In this document: positions 1 to 8,891 of the stretch, piece by piece | How the letters are laid out: every line of letters starts with the position of its first letter | How positions within the stretch are numbered: position 1 is the stretch's first letter | Assembly: GCA_015256455.1 (NCBI GenBank) | Contig: JABZMB010000001.1 | Span: 69,095-133,094, forward strand | Direction of reading: 5' to 3' | DNA length: 64,000 nt | Source of the DNA: Solobacterium sp. | Lineage (GTDB): Bacteria; Bacillota_I; Bacilli_A; Erysipelotrichales; Erysipelotrichaceae | Program-made: the position numbers and the translations under genes | The notes under the pieces: model-generated | Told to the model about the DNA's origin: nothing | What the model saw: the letters and a program-made list of their open reading frames with translations, nothing else | Databases searched by the model: none

Positions 1-668
1 TGAGCATTATAAATTTGAATATCCTTAATCGCATAGATGTTTTCAAGAATCACTGCCTTTAGCTTACCTAAATCTTTACGATACTCTTTGCCAATTTCTC
101 TTCCTAAATATAATCCAATAAGTGGAATCATCACACTGATCATAAGATATACAGGAATGAGTACATACGCATACAAAGGATTAAATTGTAATGCAATGAG
201 AATAGTTGTAACTGGCAAGAGTATTACCGTAAACATCGGCCCTATTGTATGGGCAAAGAAGTATTCTAGAGTTTCAATATCACCTACCGCAATGTTAATC
301 ACATCACCTATCTTTTGATCAATCAGATATGCAGGTGCTAAGCGATTAATAGATTTAAATAAATCTACACGCATCTTTGCCAAGATACCATACGCACCTA
401 GATGCGAGAAAACACCTTCTAAATATCGACAGACTGCAATCAAAATACCACACAATAACATCATGCATGCATAAAACCATATATTACCAGTTTTCATTAT
501 GTCTGCAGCCCTCATAATCCAAAGTGCACCAAATCCCATTACACCCATATGGGATAGATTACCAATAATACTAGCTAGTGTAGATATTGTAAGATATTTG
601 GCGATTGGTTTAGCTTTCTTGATTAATCTTGATACTAGAACTGGAATTGAATATGCGTATTTTTTCAT
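1..668 (-). CDS. CydC-like ABC exporter subunit (partial, N-terminal part)
   Basis: An open frame starts at 668 and runs off the left edge of the window; about 222 codons are visible. It has several hydrophobic segments and the CydC-like stretch CRYLEGVFSHLGAYG followed by MRVDLFKSINRLAPA and GDVINIAVGDIETLE, typical of the transmembrane half of CydC exporters. The ATP-binding domain would lie outside the window. Its ATGA start overlaps the stop of the upstream transporter gene by 4 bp, so the two are translationally coupled and probably form a heterodimer. CydDC exports thiols (cysteine, glutathione) in characterised species. No cydAB is visible here, so the substrate is open. Confidence 0.8.
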   Translation of the reverse strand, partial: MKKYAYSIPVLVSRLIKKAKPIAKYLTISTLASIIGNLSHMGVMGFGALWIMRAADIMKTGNIWFYACMMLLCGILIAVCRYLEGVFSHLGAYGILAKMRVDLFKSINRLAPAYLIDQKIGDVINIAVGDIETLEYFFAHTIGPMFTVILLPVTTILIALQFNPLYAYVLIPVYLMISVMIPLIGLYLGREIGKEYRKDLGKLKAVILENIYAIKDIQIYNA

Positions 669-2398
669 GCTTGCACCTCCAGTTTGTTTTGTTCTTCTAC
701 AAGATCTCGGTAAAGCCTATGATTCTTCATGAGTTCATCATGATTTCCAATTTCTTCCACAGCACCTGCACGTAACACAATGATTTGATCTGCATTTCGT
801 ATCGCAGATAGACGATGTGAAATAATAATGAGCGTACGCTTCTTCGATAATTTATCAATGCAGTCCCATATTATCTTTTCACTTTCAGGATCAACTGCAG
901 AAGTCGCCTCATCAAAGATGATATACTCCGCATCTGTTAATAGTGCCCTAGCGATACCCATCATCTGTTTTTGACCACCAGATAAATTTGATCCAAACTC
1001 ACTTACCATCGTGTCTAAACCATCAGACATTTTTTGTATATGCTTATCTAGGCTAACCTCATGTAGCACCTGCCAAAGTTGTTCATCACTTGCGAATGGA
1101 TTTGCGACTAATAGATTATTACGAATTGTATCATTAAATAAATTGACTGTTTGTGGGACCATTACAATATATTTTGCGATTTCTTCACGATTCATGCATG
1201 CATAATCTTTTCCATTCAGATATATAGCTCCACTTGACGGATAGATAAACTTCATTAACATCGACGCAATTGTACTCTTACCACAACCAGATAATCCTAC
1301 TAAAGCTGTAGTCTTTGATTTTTCAATCTCGATGTTTATATTCTGTAATACTTCTTTTCTACCTTCATATGAAAAAGAAACATCCTTTAACAAGATACCT
1401 TCTTGATAGCTATCTTGTTTTTTATTTTGTCTTATTTTCTCAGATTCTACCGCAAGGATTTCTTCTGCACGGGTTGCGGCAGAAACAGCAGTTAATGCAT
1501 CATGAGTTGCGGACATTAGTTGACGAATTGAGCCAAAATAACTATACCCTAACAATAAAATCATTAGCACACTACTTAGATCCATTGTTTTATTTACGAA
1601 TCCATTTATAGCTATGAATACACAGAGAAATAATGTAATGTAGATGATTCCTTCAGTTACTAGGAATGATGTGAAATTCACCTTCATGAATTCATTAATC
1701 TGACGATTCAGATAGTCAGCTTTTTCTCCTAATACTTCCGCATGTTTATCCGATTGGTCAAATAGCTTTAACGTTGAAAGACCTCGAATACTATCGAGGT
1801 AATAACCTGTCATATCTTCCAGTGATTTCCAATATGACTTTCTAAGTTTCTCAATCCGATAACGAAACACATTATGTAATGGCAATAGCACAAAAGATAC
1901 TACGAGTAGTATGCATGCAATGAAGAATGAACTCGGATATATCTTTGTAAACAAGTATACTGGCGCAATCACACTAAAGATTAAACTTGGTAAATACACG
2001 CTAAAGTATACTTGCATCTGTTCTACACCATCGACAGCTGATGTGATTGCGGAATTAGGACCAATCTTCTCAATATATCCGGCATCGAGTGACATCGTTT
2101 TTGTAAATAACTTCTGACGTATAGACGAACGTGCTGCTGCTTGCACACGATATTCTAATTCTCCCTGGATTAATTGAAAAACAAAAATCAGTATTGATAC
2201 GATGATAATCTGAATAACTACATTTCGTATTTCATCATGCGTAAATGTCGGACTCATCATATTTCCCAAGAAATAGGAAATATTACTTGCAAAGTTTGTT
2301 ATCATCACAAGCGAGCATACGCGTATCACTACTAGTGAAATTATCCATACCCAAAGACCTTTTGTCATCTTTAGTAATGTTTTATCGAGTAATAACAT
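665..2398 (-). CDS. CydD-like ABC exporter, fused permease and ATPase
   Basis: 577 residues, normal length for a half-size exporter. About 300 N-terminal residues form a six-helix membrane domain with a CydD-like stretch (GYIEKIGPNSAI, then DGVEQMQVYFSVYLPSL). The C-terminal nucleotide-binding domain has Walker A GLSGCGKST, signature LSGGQKQ, Walker B YIIFDEATS and the H-loop IISHRLS, so it should be an active ATPase. AGGAGG precedes the ATG at 2398. It overlaps the next gene by 4 bp (ATGA) and probably forms a heterodimer with that product. Family knowledge suggests export of a thiol or other small redox molecule; the sequence alone does not fix the substrate. Confidence 0.85.
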   Translation of the reverse strand: MLLLDKTLLKMTKGLWVWIISLVVIRVCSLVMITNFASNISYFLGNMMSPTFTHDEIRNVVIQIIIVSILIFVFQLIQGELEYRVQAAARSSIRQKLFTKTMSLDAGYIEKIGPNSAITSAVDGVEQMQVYFSVYLPSLIFSVIAPVYLFTKIYPSSFFIACILLVVSFVLLPLHNVFRYRIEKLRKSYWKSLEDMTGYYLDSIRGLSTLKLFDQSDKHAEVLGEKADYLNRQINEFMKVNFTSFLVTEGIIYITLFLCVFIAINGFVNKTMDLSSVLMILLLGYSYFGSIRQLMSATHDALTAVSAATRAEEILAVESEKIRQNKKQDSYQEGILLKDVSFSYEGRKEVLQNINIEIEKSKTTALVGLSGCGKSTIASMLMKFIYPSSGAIYLNGKDYACMNREEIAKYIVMVPQTVNLFNDTIRNNLLVANPFASDEQLWQVLHEVSLDKHIQKMSDGLDTMVSEFGSNLSGGQKQMMGIARALLTDAEYIIFDEATSAVDPESEKIIWDCIDKLSKKRTLIIISHRLSAIRNADQIIVLRAGAVEEIGNHDELMKNHRLYRDLVEEQNKLEVQA

Positions 2399-2412
2399 TC
2401 TACCTCCTACTT

Positions 2413-2439
2413 AAAAAAGGAATCTTTACTGGATTCCTT
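2413..2439 (-). terminator. Rho-independent terminator after the glutaredoxin-like gene
   Basis: On the minus strand the 8-bp stem AAGGAATC/GATTCCTT closes a 7-nt loop and is followed by a run of T (2413-2418). It lies 9 bp beyond the stop of the gene ending at 2448 and just before the ABC transporter start at 2398, which separates the two transcripts. Confidence 0.8.
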
Positions 2440-2447
2440 ATCAAAAA

Positions 2448-2723
2448 CTATTTAGCAGCTTCAAATACTTTACGCACTTGTTCCTTGCATTCTGCATACT
2501 TTTCGAATAAATGTGCTTCATAGATTTTCTGATCACCAATCCACATACATGGAACTGCGTGATAATCATAATTCGCAATGATTTCTGGATGTTCATTTTC
2601 ATCAATCATATCAATTTCGATATTCTTATATTCTGGATTCTCTGCTCTAAGTTCTTCAATTGCCTTATTTGCATTCTTGCAGTATGGGCATGAAGGTAGA
2701 TGGAAATAAGTAATTTTCTTCAT
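2448..2723 (-). CDS. Glutaredoxin/thioredoxin-like small redox protein
   Basis: 91 residues with a thioredoxin fold signature: active-site CPYC at residues 12-15 after the first beta strand, and the cis-proline region AVPCMWIGD around residue 58. CPYC is the classic dithiol glutaredoxin motif. It is cytoplasmic, with no signal peptide. It lies just upstream of the CydDC-like exporter genes but is separated from them by a terminator. The likely role is disulfide reduction of an unknown partner. The exact subfamily (glutaredoxin versus thioredoxin-like) cannot be decided by eye. Confidence 0.8.
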   Translation of the reverse strand: MKKITYFHLPSCPYCKNANKAIEELRAENPEYKNIEIDMIDENEHPEIIANYDYHAVPCMWIGDQKIYEAHLFEKYAECKEQVRKVFEAAK

Positions 2724-2783
2724 ATTTTTTACCTCTATGTACCTATTTTACTATTTTTTGTTTAATTTTATAGTGAAATGCTT

Positions 2784-4031
2784 TTAGTTTGTATTTCGTT
2801 CAATACGCGTACTATTCATCTTAGAGAAGATAATTGTCTGCGCTTTATATAGTCCTGAATAGCCAGAAACAATATAACTGATTGCAACCGCAATCAATAA
2901 GAATGAACTAGCTTGGAAGTTAAATAATTCAAACCCAATCAGCAATGATGTGATTGGACAGTTTGTAACTCCACAGAATACCGCAACCATACCTACTTCA
3001 GCCCATAAACCAGCAGGTAGTCCAAAGATTGTACCAAATGTACTACCAAGCATAGCACCAATAATTAAGGATGGAATGATTTCACCACCCTTGTATCCAG
3101 ATGAAAGCGTGACTGATGTAAAGAGTATCTTGAGTAAGAATGCATAGAGAGGAACATTCCCTTCTAATGCACGTTCAATCATATGTGCACCAACACCATT
3201 ATAATCTTGATTACCTACTAGCAGTGTTAACACGATAATAATTACAGCACCTACAATTGCACGTACATATGCATTTTCAATCATCGCAAATATATGGTGT
3301 GTCTTATGTAAACTATATACAAATAAGCGGCTAACTAAACCAGCTAATAGTGATAGAACAATGACTGCAATCGCTGTCATTGCATCTAAGTTAGGAACTG
3401 TTCCTATATGATGCATAGGCTCTACAAGATTCAATGCAATAGCGACGCTATGTCCAATCAGTGATGCGATAGCACATGGAAGTAATGCCGCATATTGCAT
3501 ATATCCTACATGTACAACTTCGAGTGGGAAAATAGCCGCTGTTAGTGGTGTTCCAAATAAAGCCGAGAAACAACCAGACATACCTGCCATGATTAATGTT
3601 TTTTTATCATCTTCTTTTAAACGAAGTGCCTTTGATACAAAGCTACCAACACTACCACCAATCTGTAGTGCTGCACCCTCACGTCCAGCAGAACCACCAA
3701 ATAAGTGTGTAATAACAGAAGAAACAAAGATGAGTGGCCCAACACGTACTGGTAAATGGGGTTCAGAGTGAATCGAATTGATGACTAAGTCTGTTCCTGC
3801 ATCTTTATATTTTGCTAGTTGATATAGTAGCACGATTATTATACCACCGAGTGGTAGTAAATAGATGAGCCATGGATATTGTATTCTTAGATTAATAACA
3901 CTGTTTACACACACAGTAAATAAGGTGCCGATAGTACCTGCAACAAGTCCAACGATTGCCGCATATATCAGAATACGTATAAAGTCTATATTTTGTTTCA
4001 GATTTAACTTCTTCTCATTCATATTTGTCAT
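2784..4031 (-). CDS. ClC-family chloride channel or anion/proton antiporter
   Basis: 415 residues of mostly hydrophobic helices. Conserved ClC motifs: GGSAGREGAALQ at about 113-123 (usual GREGP; E118 is the gating glutamate position), SALFGTPLTA, and SGYKGGEIIPSL in place of the usual GxFxP loop. The GREG(T/A) and GGE..P variants resemble the fluoride-exporting CLC-F branch more than the chloride branch, but this is from memory of motifs, not an alignment. No fluoride riboswitch is recognisable upstream. Monocistronic as far as can be seen. Confidence 0.8.
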   Translation of the reverse strand: MTNMNEKKLNLKQNIDFIRILIYAAIVGLVAGTIGTLFTVCVNSVINLRIQYPWLIYLLPLGGIIIVLLYQLAKYKDAGTDLVINSIHSEPHLPVRVGPLIFVSSVITHLFGGSAGREGAALQIGGSVGSFVSKALRLKEDDKKTLIMAGMSGCFSALFGTPLTAAIFPLEVVHVGYMQYAALLPCAIASLIGHSVAIALNLVEPMHHIGTVPNLDAMTAIAVIVLSLLAGLVSRLFVYSLHKTHHIFAMIENAYVRAIVGAVIIIVLTLLVGNQDYNGVGAHMIERALEGNVPLYAFLLKILFTSVTLSSGYKGGEIIPSLIIGAMLGSTFGTIFGLPAGLWAEVGMVAVFCGVTNCPITSLLIGFELFNFQASSFLLIAVAISYIVSGYSGLYKAQTIIFSKMNSTRIERNTN

Positions 4032-4158
4032 AACTTACTCCCTCTTGCGTACCATACTATAACAGATTTATTTTTGGATTGTAAAACTGTATTAATGATA
4101 CAACCAATCCACCAAAAAAGTACGTATGGATTTAATTTACATACATACTCCTTTGTAA

Positions 4159-5961
4159 TTATTCCTGTAATGCATTTACAATTTCATCTGCGACATATTT
4201 CCCAGACACAAATGCCCATGCAAGACCCGCTCCACCTGGCATCTTTTCACCAAATACATTCCCTGCAACACTTCCTACCGCAAAGACATTTGGCTGCGCT
4301 AGTCCATTACCATCTAATAGATTCAAGTGATTGTCCACCTTTAAACCACCTGTTGTCTCATAGCGATATTTATTGAGTGGAATAATGCATGTTGGTTTTT
4401 CTGGATCTATTTTACCCATTGTATTAGTGCTTGAAGCATCTATTTCAAGGTTATGAAAGCTAATCGTTTCTAATAATTTCTGCGCATCTAAATCAGCAGA
4501 AACTGCAGCTTCGCTTAGTGTTTCTCCACTAAATGGCACAATACCGTACATGGACTCTAAATACTTTTCTTCTGATTTTGTGATTGTCGCAGTGGATAGT
4601 AGCTTCTTCTTCCATTCTTGATATACTTCCTCATTCATCACAAGATAGGAAGTCGCATTGTTCTGATTATGGATTGCGTCTGAGATTTGATTATATGGTT
4701 CTGTTTCATCGATGAAACGTTCTCCCGTATTGTTGACTAATGCAACTCCTTTGGAGAGAATCGATTTTGTCGCAAGATAGGTATCCAATGTAATATCACG
4801 TACACTATATCCTAAATAGTTATAAATAACTGAACCATCTTCTATTTGATACGGATGTTCTGTATCTTTCGCTAAAGCTAATGCATCACCTGTATTTGTA
4901 GTAAGACCTAAATAATTTGAGTTATGATCACGATCTGGAATCATATTTAAATTACCCGCAGCTGTACCAGTCGCTAAAACAACATACTTTGAAGTTGTTT
5001 CAATAATATCACCATTCGATTTTTTAGCTCTTACGCCGATGACTTTACCTTCTTCATCATAACGTAGTCCAATGATACCTGCATTCGTATGAACACTAGC
5101 TCCAGAGACTTTCACTTCTTTTTGAAGTAATTCATCAATTTCACCACTCGATTCATCATATAACATAACAGAATTGAGGGCTAAACCATCTGTAGGAATA
5201 TATCCAGTCTTCTTATCAAAGGTAATCCCCAAAATCTTAGATTGCCAATCGACCGTCTCACCGATATTATCTTCTAATATCTGTGTTAGAGCTGCGTTGT
5301 TTGTCTGATTACTATAGGCTGCGATATCTTCCGCAAGCGGTTCAGATGGATCAATATCAAATAGGTTTAGTTTTGTAGAGCCTGCTACGATTTGACCACT
5401 ATTTGCATAGTAGCGTAAGGAGCCACCAATCTCACTATCCTTTTCAATCAGGCTTGTCTTATAACCCATTTCCTGTAGTCGTAGTACAGTTGCGATACCT
5501 GCTGCACCACCACCTACGACAGTTACATCTGTATCTTCTTGAATCATCTTTTCTTTATTCTTACCTGTACAATCCTTTTGCCACTCATCGACATTACCAT
5601 TTGCAGCAGTAATTGCATTACCAATTGCTTCAATGACTGCTTTTGAGGTCTGGGTTGCACCTGTAGAAACATCTACATTTAAAGATTGCTCACTGATGAC
5701 ATATTCCGGGATCTTAGTCAAAGCCGCATCAGATACTGCTTTTGTCTCTTGTTGATCTGTAATAATGACATTTGTTAAAACACCATTCCGAAAAGAAGCA
5801 GATACTGTCACATATCCATTATAGCCAGTACCAATACCTGTATAGTTACCATCATTGACTGTATGTGTAGTAGCAGATTCTTTCTTAGGTGCACAACCTA
5901 TCAATGACACACCAAGAATAAAAGCTATGCTAGTTTTACAAACTTTATTTAGTATATTCAT
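4159..5961 (-). CDS. Extracytoplasmic FMN/FAD-dependent reductase lipoprotein
   Basis: 600 residues. A lipoprotein signal ends in the lipobox LIGC (C23). Residues about 38-120 are an FMN-binding domain with STGATQTS (99-106), the kind of site ApbE flavinylates covalently. From residue 145 a fumarate-reductase/urocanate-reductase-type FAD domain begins with VVGGGAAGIA. The ending AVGSVAGNVFGEKMPGGAG matches the FAD-binding C-terminus. There is no heme domain. Such proteins serve as surface terminal reductases fed by membrane electron transfer. No ApbE gene lies in the window. The arginines that bind dicarboxylates in fumarate reductases seem to be replaced, so the acceptor may differ. Confidence 0.85.
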   Translation of the reverse strand: MNILNKVCKTSIAFILGVSLIGCAPKKESATTHTVNDGNYTGIGTGYNGYVTVSASFRNGVLTNVIITDQQETKAVSDAALTKIPEYVISEQSLNVDVSTGATQTSKAVIEAIGNAITAANGNVDEWQKDCTGKNKEKMIQEDTDVTVVGGGAAGIATVLRLQEMGYKTSLIEKDSEIGGSLRYYANSGQIVAGSTKLNLFDIDPSEPLAEDIAAYSNQTNNAALTQILEDNIGETVDWQSKILGITFDKKTGYIPTDGLALNSVMLYDESSGEIDELLQKEVKVSGASVHTNAGIIGLRYDEEGKVIGVRAKKSNGDIIETTSKYVVLATGTAAGNLNMIPDRDHNSNYLGLTTNTGDALALAKDTEHPYQIEDGSVIYNYLGYSVRDITLDTYLATKSILSKGVALVNNTGERFIDETEPYNQISDAIHNQNNATSYLVMNEEVYQEWKKKLLSTATITKSEEKYLESMYGIVPFSGETLSEAAVSADLDAQKLLETISFHNLEIDASSTNTMGKIDPEKPTCIIPLNKYRYETTGGLKVDNHLNLLDGNGLAQPNVFAVGSVAGNVFGEKMPGGAGLAWAFVSGKYVADEIVNALQE

Positions 5962-6262
5962 AGAGATATTATATCATTTAATAAATCAAGTGAAATATGT
6001 GATTCAACCCATCATTTATTCAGATAATGTTCACATAGTGTTCTTATTCTTTTAACATATAGACTTTATAGTAATAACTGTAAACAGAAAGGAGAACTAA
6101 GAATAAAGTTACTAAAGAGTAACTAAAAATGCAGTAGTAATTAAATTATTTCTTAAATTCATAAATTCCCCCCAATTTATAAAAATAATAATATGTTTTA
6201 CTTAACCATCGGCTCCCCACCGATGGTTATTTTATATATAATACGATTTAAGGAGACCAACT
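5962..6262. other. Divergent intergenic region with a strong stem-loop
   Basis: 301 bp between divergently transcribed genes. The only clear element is a 9-bp perfect stem (aaccatcgg, 6204-6212, with ccgatggtt, 6220-6228) around a 7-nt loop, followed by an AT-rich stretch. It could end a short upstream transcript or lie in the 5' untranslated region of the S66 peptidase. A GGAG occurs near 6092, but no open frame of useful length follows. Confidence 0.5.
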
Positions 6263-7246
6263 ATGAAATATCCTAAATTTATAAAGCAAGGTAGCACAAT
6301 TGGTATTTGCGCTCCAAGTTCAGGCGTTGGCAAGTTTGTGCAGAAATTTCAACGTTCCATTGATAACCTGCATGCGTATGGCTATCAGACAAAAGAAACT
6401 GCGTCTGTTCGAAGTGAAAGTGAACCAAGCAATTCTTCAACCATTCGTGCAAAGGAAGTCGAAGAGCTACTACTTGATAAAGATGTAGATATGATTATGG
6501 CCGCAACGGGAGGAGATTTCTTGTTTGATATCCTACCTCACTTAAATCCATCTGTTATTCAAGAGAACATAAAGTGGATTATGGGTGCTTCTGATCCAAC
6601 AGGCCTTGTTTACCCAATTACTACGAAGTATGATATCGCAACACTCTATGGAGAAAATGCTGGCGATTATTACGCAACACCTACGCCTGATTATCTACAA
6701 GGAAATCTAGCAATATTAAAAGGTGATTTAGTCGTACAAACGAATTACCCAAGACGTATGGAACAACCACCATTCTTTTGCGATGATATCGTCTATGATA
6801 AAGAAAATGTTTGGAAATCTACATTAAATACAATTGATGTAGAAGGAAGATGTATTGGTGGATGTATCGATGTACTAAAAGATTTAATTGGCACACCACA
6901 TGATGGTACATTAGATTTTATCGAACGTTATCGCAATGATGGTATTATTTGGTACTTCGATAACTTCGCAATGAATAGCGAAACACTCTATCGAACCCTT
7001 CTACAGATGAAATATATGGGATGGTTTGAAACAACCAAAGCCATCATCATCGGAAGAACTTGTTTTGAATCCAATAGTACTGGCTTAAGTTATAAAGACG
7101 CAATCAAACATGCATTACAAGATATACCAGTTATTTATGATGCGGATATTGGACATACTGTCCCACGCATCACAATGATCAATGGCGCTATCTTACACTT
7201 ACAGTACGAAAATGGAAAAGCAGCTCTACAATTCAAACTAAAATAA
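6263..7246 (+). CDS. S66-family LD-carboxypeptidase / MccF-like peptidase
   Basis: 327 residues, typical S66 length. N-terminal IGICAPSSGV, then MAATGGDFLFDILPHL and GASDPTGL, where the serine of the S-D-P-T region is the expected nucleophile, and a C-terminal GHTVPRITMINGA holding the catalytic-type histidine. The family removes terminal D-amino acids from muropeptides (LdcA) or cleaves peptidyl-adenylates (MccF). No signal peptide, so cytoplasmic. AAGGAG lies 9 bp before the ATG. The gene stands alone and ends in a terminator shared with the convergent CBS gene. Cell-wall recycling is the default guess. Confidence 0.85.
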   Translation: MKYPKFIKQGSTIGICAPSSGVGKFVQKFQRSIDNLHAYGYQTKETASVRSESEPSNSSTIRAKEVEELLLDKDVDMIMAATGGDFLFDILPHLNPSVIQENIKWIMGASDPTGLVYPITTKYDIATLYGENAGDYYATPTPDYLQGNLAILKGDLVVQTNYPRRMEQPPFFCDDIVYDKENVWKSTLNTIDVEGRCIGGCIDVLKDLIGTPHDGTLDFIERYRNDGIIWYFDNFAMNSETLYRTLLQMKYMGWFETTKAIIIGRTCFESNSTGLSYKDAIKHALQDIPVIYDADIGHTVPRITMINGAILHLQYENGKAALQFKLK

Positions 7247-7268
7247 TAGGGTCTACACCCTATTATTT
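7241..7268. terminator. Bidirectional terminator between convergent genes
   Basis: An 11-bp inverted repeat (AAATAATAGGG and CCCTATTATTT) closes a 6-nt loop, with A and T runs on both flanks. It overlaps the stop of the S66 peptidase and abuts the stop of the convergent CBS gene at 7269, so it can serve both strands. Confidence 0.85.
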
Positions 7269-7958
7269 TTATGCATAAATTTTTAAGATATTTGGTAAGT
7301 CTGAAGTTGTAATAATACCAATAGGTTTTTCACTAGGCTTTCCAGATTCAGTGATTAGGATTGCCAGTAAAGTAATACCTTCTTCTCTAGCCTTATCAAA
7401 ATAACGCAATACTATATCTACATTATTACTCTTAGAGGTAAACACAACCCTAGAGTTCTTCGTAGAAGATAATACATCAGATACGACTGTATCATCTGTT
7501 TTCCCTTGCATCGCAACTTTCGCAATTTCATCTAAGGTAATCATTCCCACAAAATTCTGTCCTTTATATACAGGTACTTTAGATGTATCCATCTCTTGCA
7601 TAAGATGAAACGCATCACGAATACTTGTATCGATATGTATTGTTTTTACTGGCATGCTTGCATACTTAAGAATGTCATGTGGTTCCGTTAATAACTTTGC
7701 GATTCGTTCAATATCTTCTGTAACACTATCGCATGGTTCAGCGATAATTTCTTTTTCACTACCACGGATATGAACGATTGCATTACGTAATTCATTATAT
7801 TCACGTAGAGATTGTTGGTTAAGTGCGACAACTCTACTTCGATTAGCGCAGCGAGCTACAAGTTGTGAAAACGGAATGTACTTTGGTTGTTCTGCTAATT
7901 CGGCCAATTTCTTCTCGCATTGCGCATACGCATTTAAAAATCTCTCAGCATTTGTCAT
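7269..7958 (-). CDS. CBS-pair protein with a HEPN-like N-terminal domain
   Basis: 229 residues. The helical N-terminus (1-90) contains ELRNAIVH with an R-x4-H spacing (R58, H63), the signature of HEPN-type domains. Residues about 97-225 form two CBS motifs (PVKTIHIDTSIRDAF...GMITLDEI and VVFTSKSN...IGIITTSDL), which usually bind adenine nucleotides. No membrane segment. It follows the HAD phosphatase by 14 bp and is probably co-transcribed with it. The likely role is a nucleotide-sensing regulator. RNase activity for the HEPN-like part is possible but unproven, because the RxxxxH alone is weak evidence. Confidence 0.7.
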   Translation of the reverse strand: MTNAERFLNAYAQCEKKLAELAEQPKYIPFSQLVARCANRSRVVALNQQSLREYNELRNAIVHIRGSEKEIIAEPCDSVTEDIERIAKLLTEPHDILKYASMPVKTIHIDTSIRDAFHLMQEMDTSKVPVYKGQNFVGMITLDEIAKVAMQGKTDDTVVSDVLSSTKNSRVVFTSKSNNVDIVLRYFDKAREEGITLLAILITESGKPSEKPIGIITTSDLPNILKIYA

Positions 7959-7972
7959 AGATATATCCTTCT

Positions 7973-8809
7973 TTACTTGATTTTACCTTCCAAAGCTTCT
8001 AGGGCACTATCTGCACTCATGTGATCGAGTATCATCTTCATCAATGTTTCCATTTCTGAACCTTCACTGTAATCTGCTTTTACCATGTAGTTTGCACGTT
8101 CTTCGCGGATCAGTTTTTCCGCAATCTTCTTTGCTTTTGCAGACTTCTCGTTATAGACCGCTACAGAACGACCACCATATTCTTTTATAAGACGCATGCA
8201 AGGTACATCTGTTAAACCATCTGCCACATAAACCATCTTTGTAAGTGGAATTGGACGTAACTTTGGATCAATATATGTATTTAAGTCTTCAGAATCATTC
8301 TCATCTAATACCTGTTTATTAATACGGAAGATATATTGTGTCTTTGTCGTGTAGTTTACGATTTGTGCTGGCCATCTTGCAAATCCATTTTCATCGTAGA
8401 AATAACTACATGCATAGATATGTTTAAACTCATCCGCAACTGTTACATTCTCAATAATTTCTCTCATACCACTAGAGATAATGTAATGTTCTACTTCAAG
8501 TCCTAATTTCTTACCATACTTGTTAATACGTTTAAACCAAGTATCAACCCCGTTATATAAAACAATGCCCTTTCCTACGCCTTCAAATTGTTGTTTTGTA
8601 AGTGGTTGATCCATCTCCTCAAATTTCTTCTGCAACATATAAAGATATGCACTAATCGCATCCATATGATGTTGTGAAGCTAGTTCAGTTACTTCTTTCC
8701 AGAAATCTTTTGGGTTATCATAGCCTAAAGATGGTATTAAGCTATATTCCTGCATGTCTTTTCCACACAGTGTTTTATCAAAATCATATAAAATCGCTAC
8801 TTTTGTCAT
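7973..8809 (-). CDS. HAD-superfamily phosphatase (PSP-like, class IB)
   Basis: 278 residues. The N-terminal YDFDKTLCGKDM carries the nucleophile and acid/base aspartates (DxD). YIISSGMREI is motif II, and VYVADGLTDVPCM is the Mg-binding motif IV. The helical cap between motifs I and II fits the phosphoserine-phosphatase-like group. Cytoplasmic. The substrate is unknown. It is 14 bp upstream of the HEPN-like/CBS gene and probably in one operon with it. Confidence 0.8.
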   Translation of the reverse strand: MTKVAILYDFDKTLCGKDMQEYSLIPSLGYDNPKDFWKEVTELASQHHMDAISAYLYMLQKKFEEMDQPLTKQQFEGVGKGIVLYNGVDTWFKRINKYGKKLGLEVEHYIISSGMREIIENVTVADEFKHIYACSYFYDENGFARWPAQIVNYTTKTQYIFRINKQVLDENDSEDLNTYIDPKLRPIPLTKMVYVADGLTDVPCMRLIKEYGGRSVAVYNEKSAKAKKIAEKLIREERANYMVKADYSEGSEMETLMKMILDHMSADSALEALEGKIK

Positions 8810-8853
8810 GTGACTATTATATCACGCTGTATGATTCAAAGTTGCTAGATAAA

Positions 8854-8885
8854 CAAAAAGACAGAAGCTTTTACAGTTTCTGTCT
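8854..8885 (-). terminator. Terminator after pepV
   Basis: Minus-strand stem AGACAGAA/TTCTGTCT with an 11-nt loop followed by TTTTTGTTT. It lies directly beyond the pepV stop and would end that transcript. Confidence 0.8.
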
Positions 8886-8891
8886 ATTAAT

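Noticed and set aside
6204..6228. Hairpin as a riboswitch for the S66 peptidase
   Set aside because: A single short stem with no aptamer-like conserved parts; recorded only as a stem-loop.
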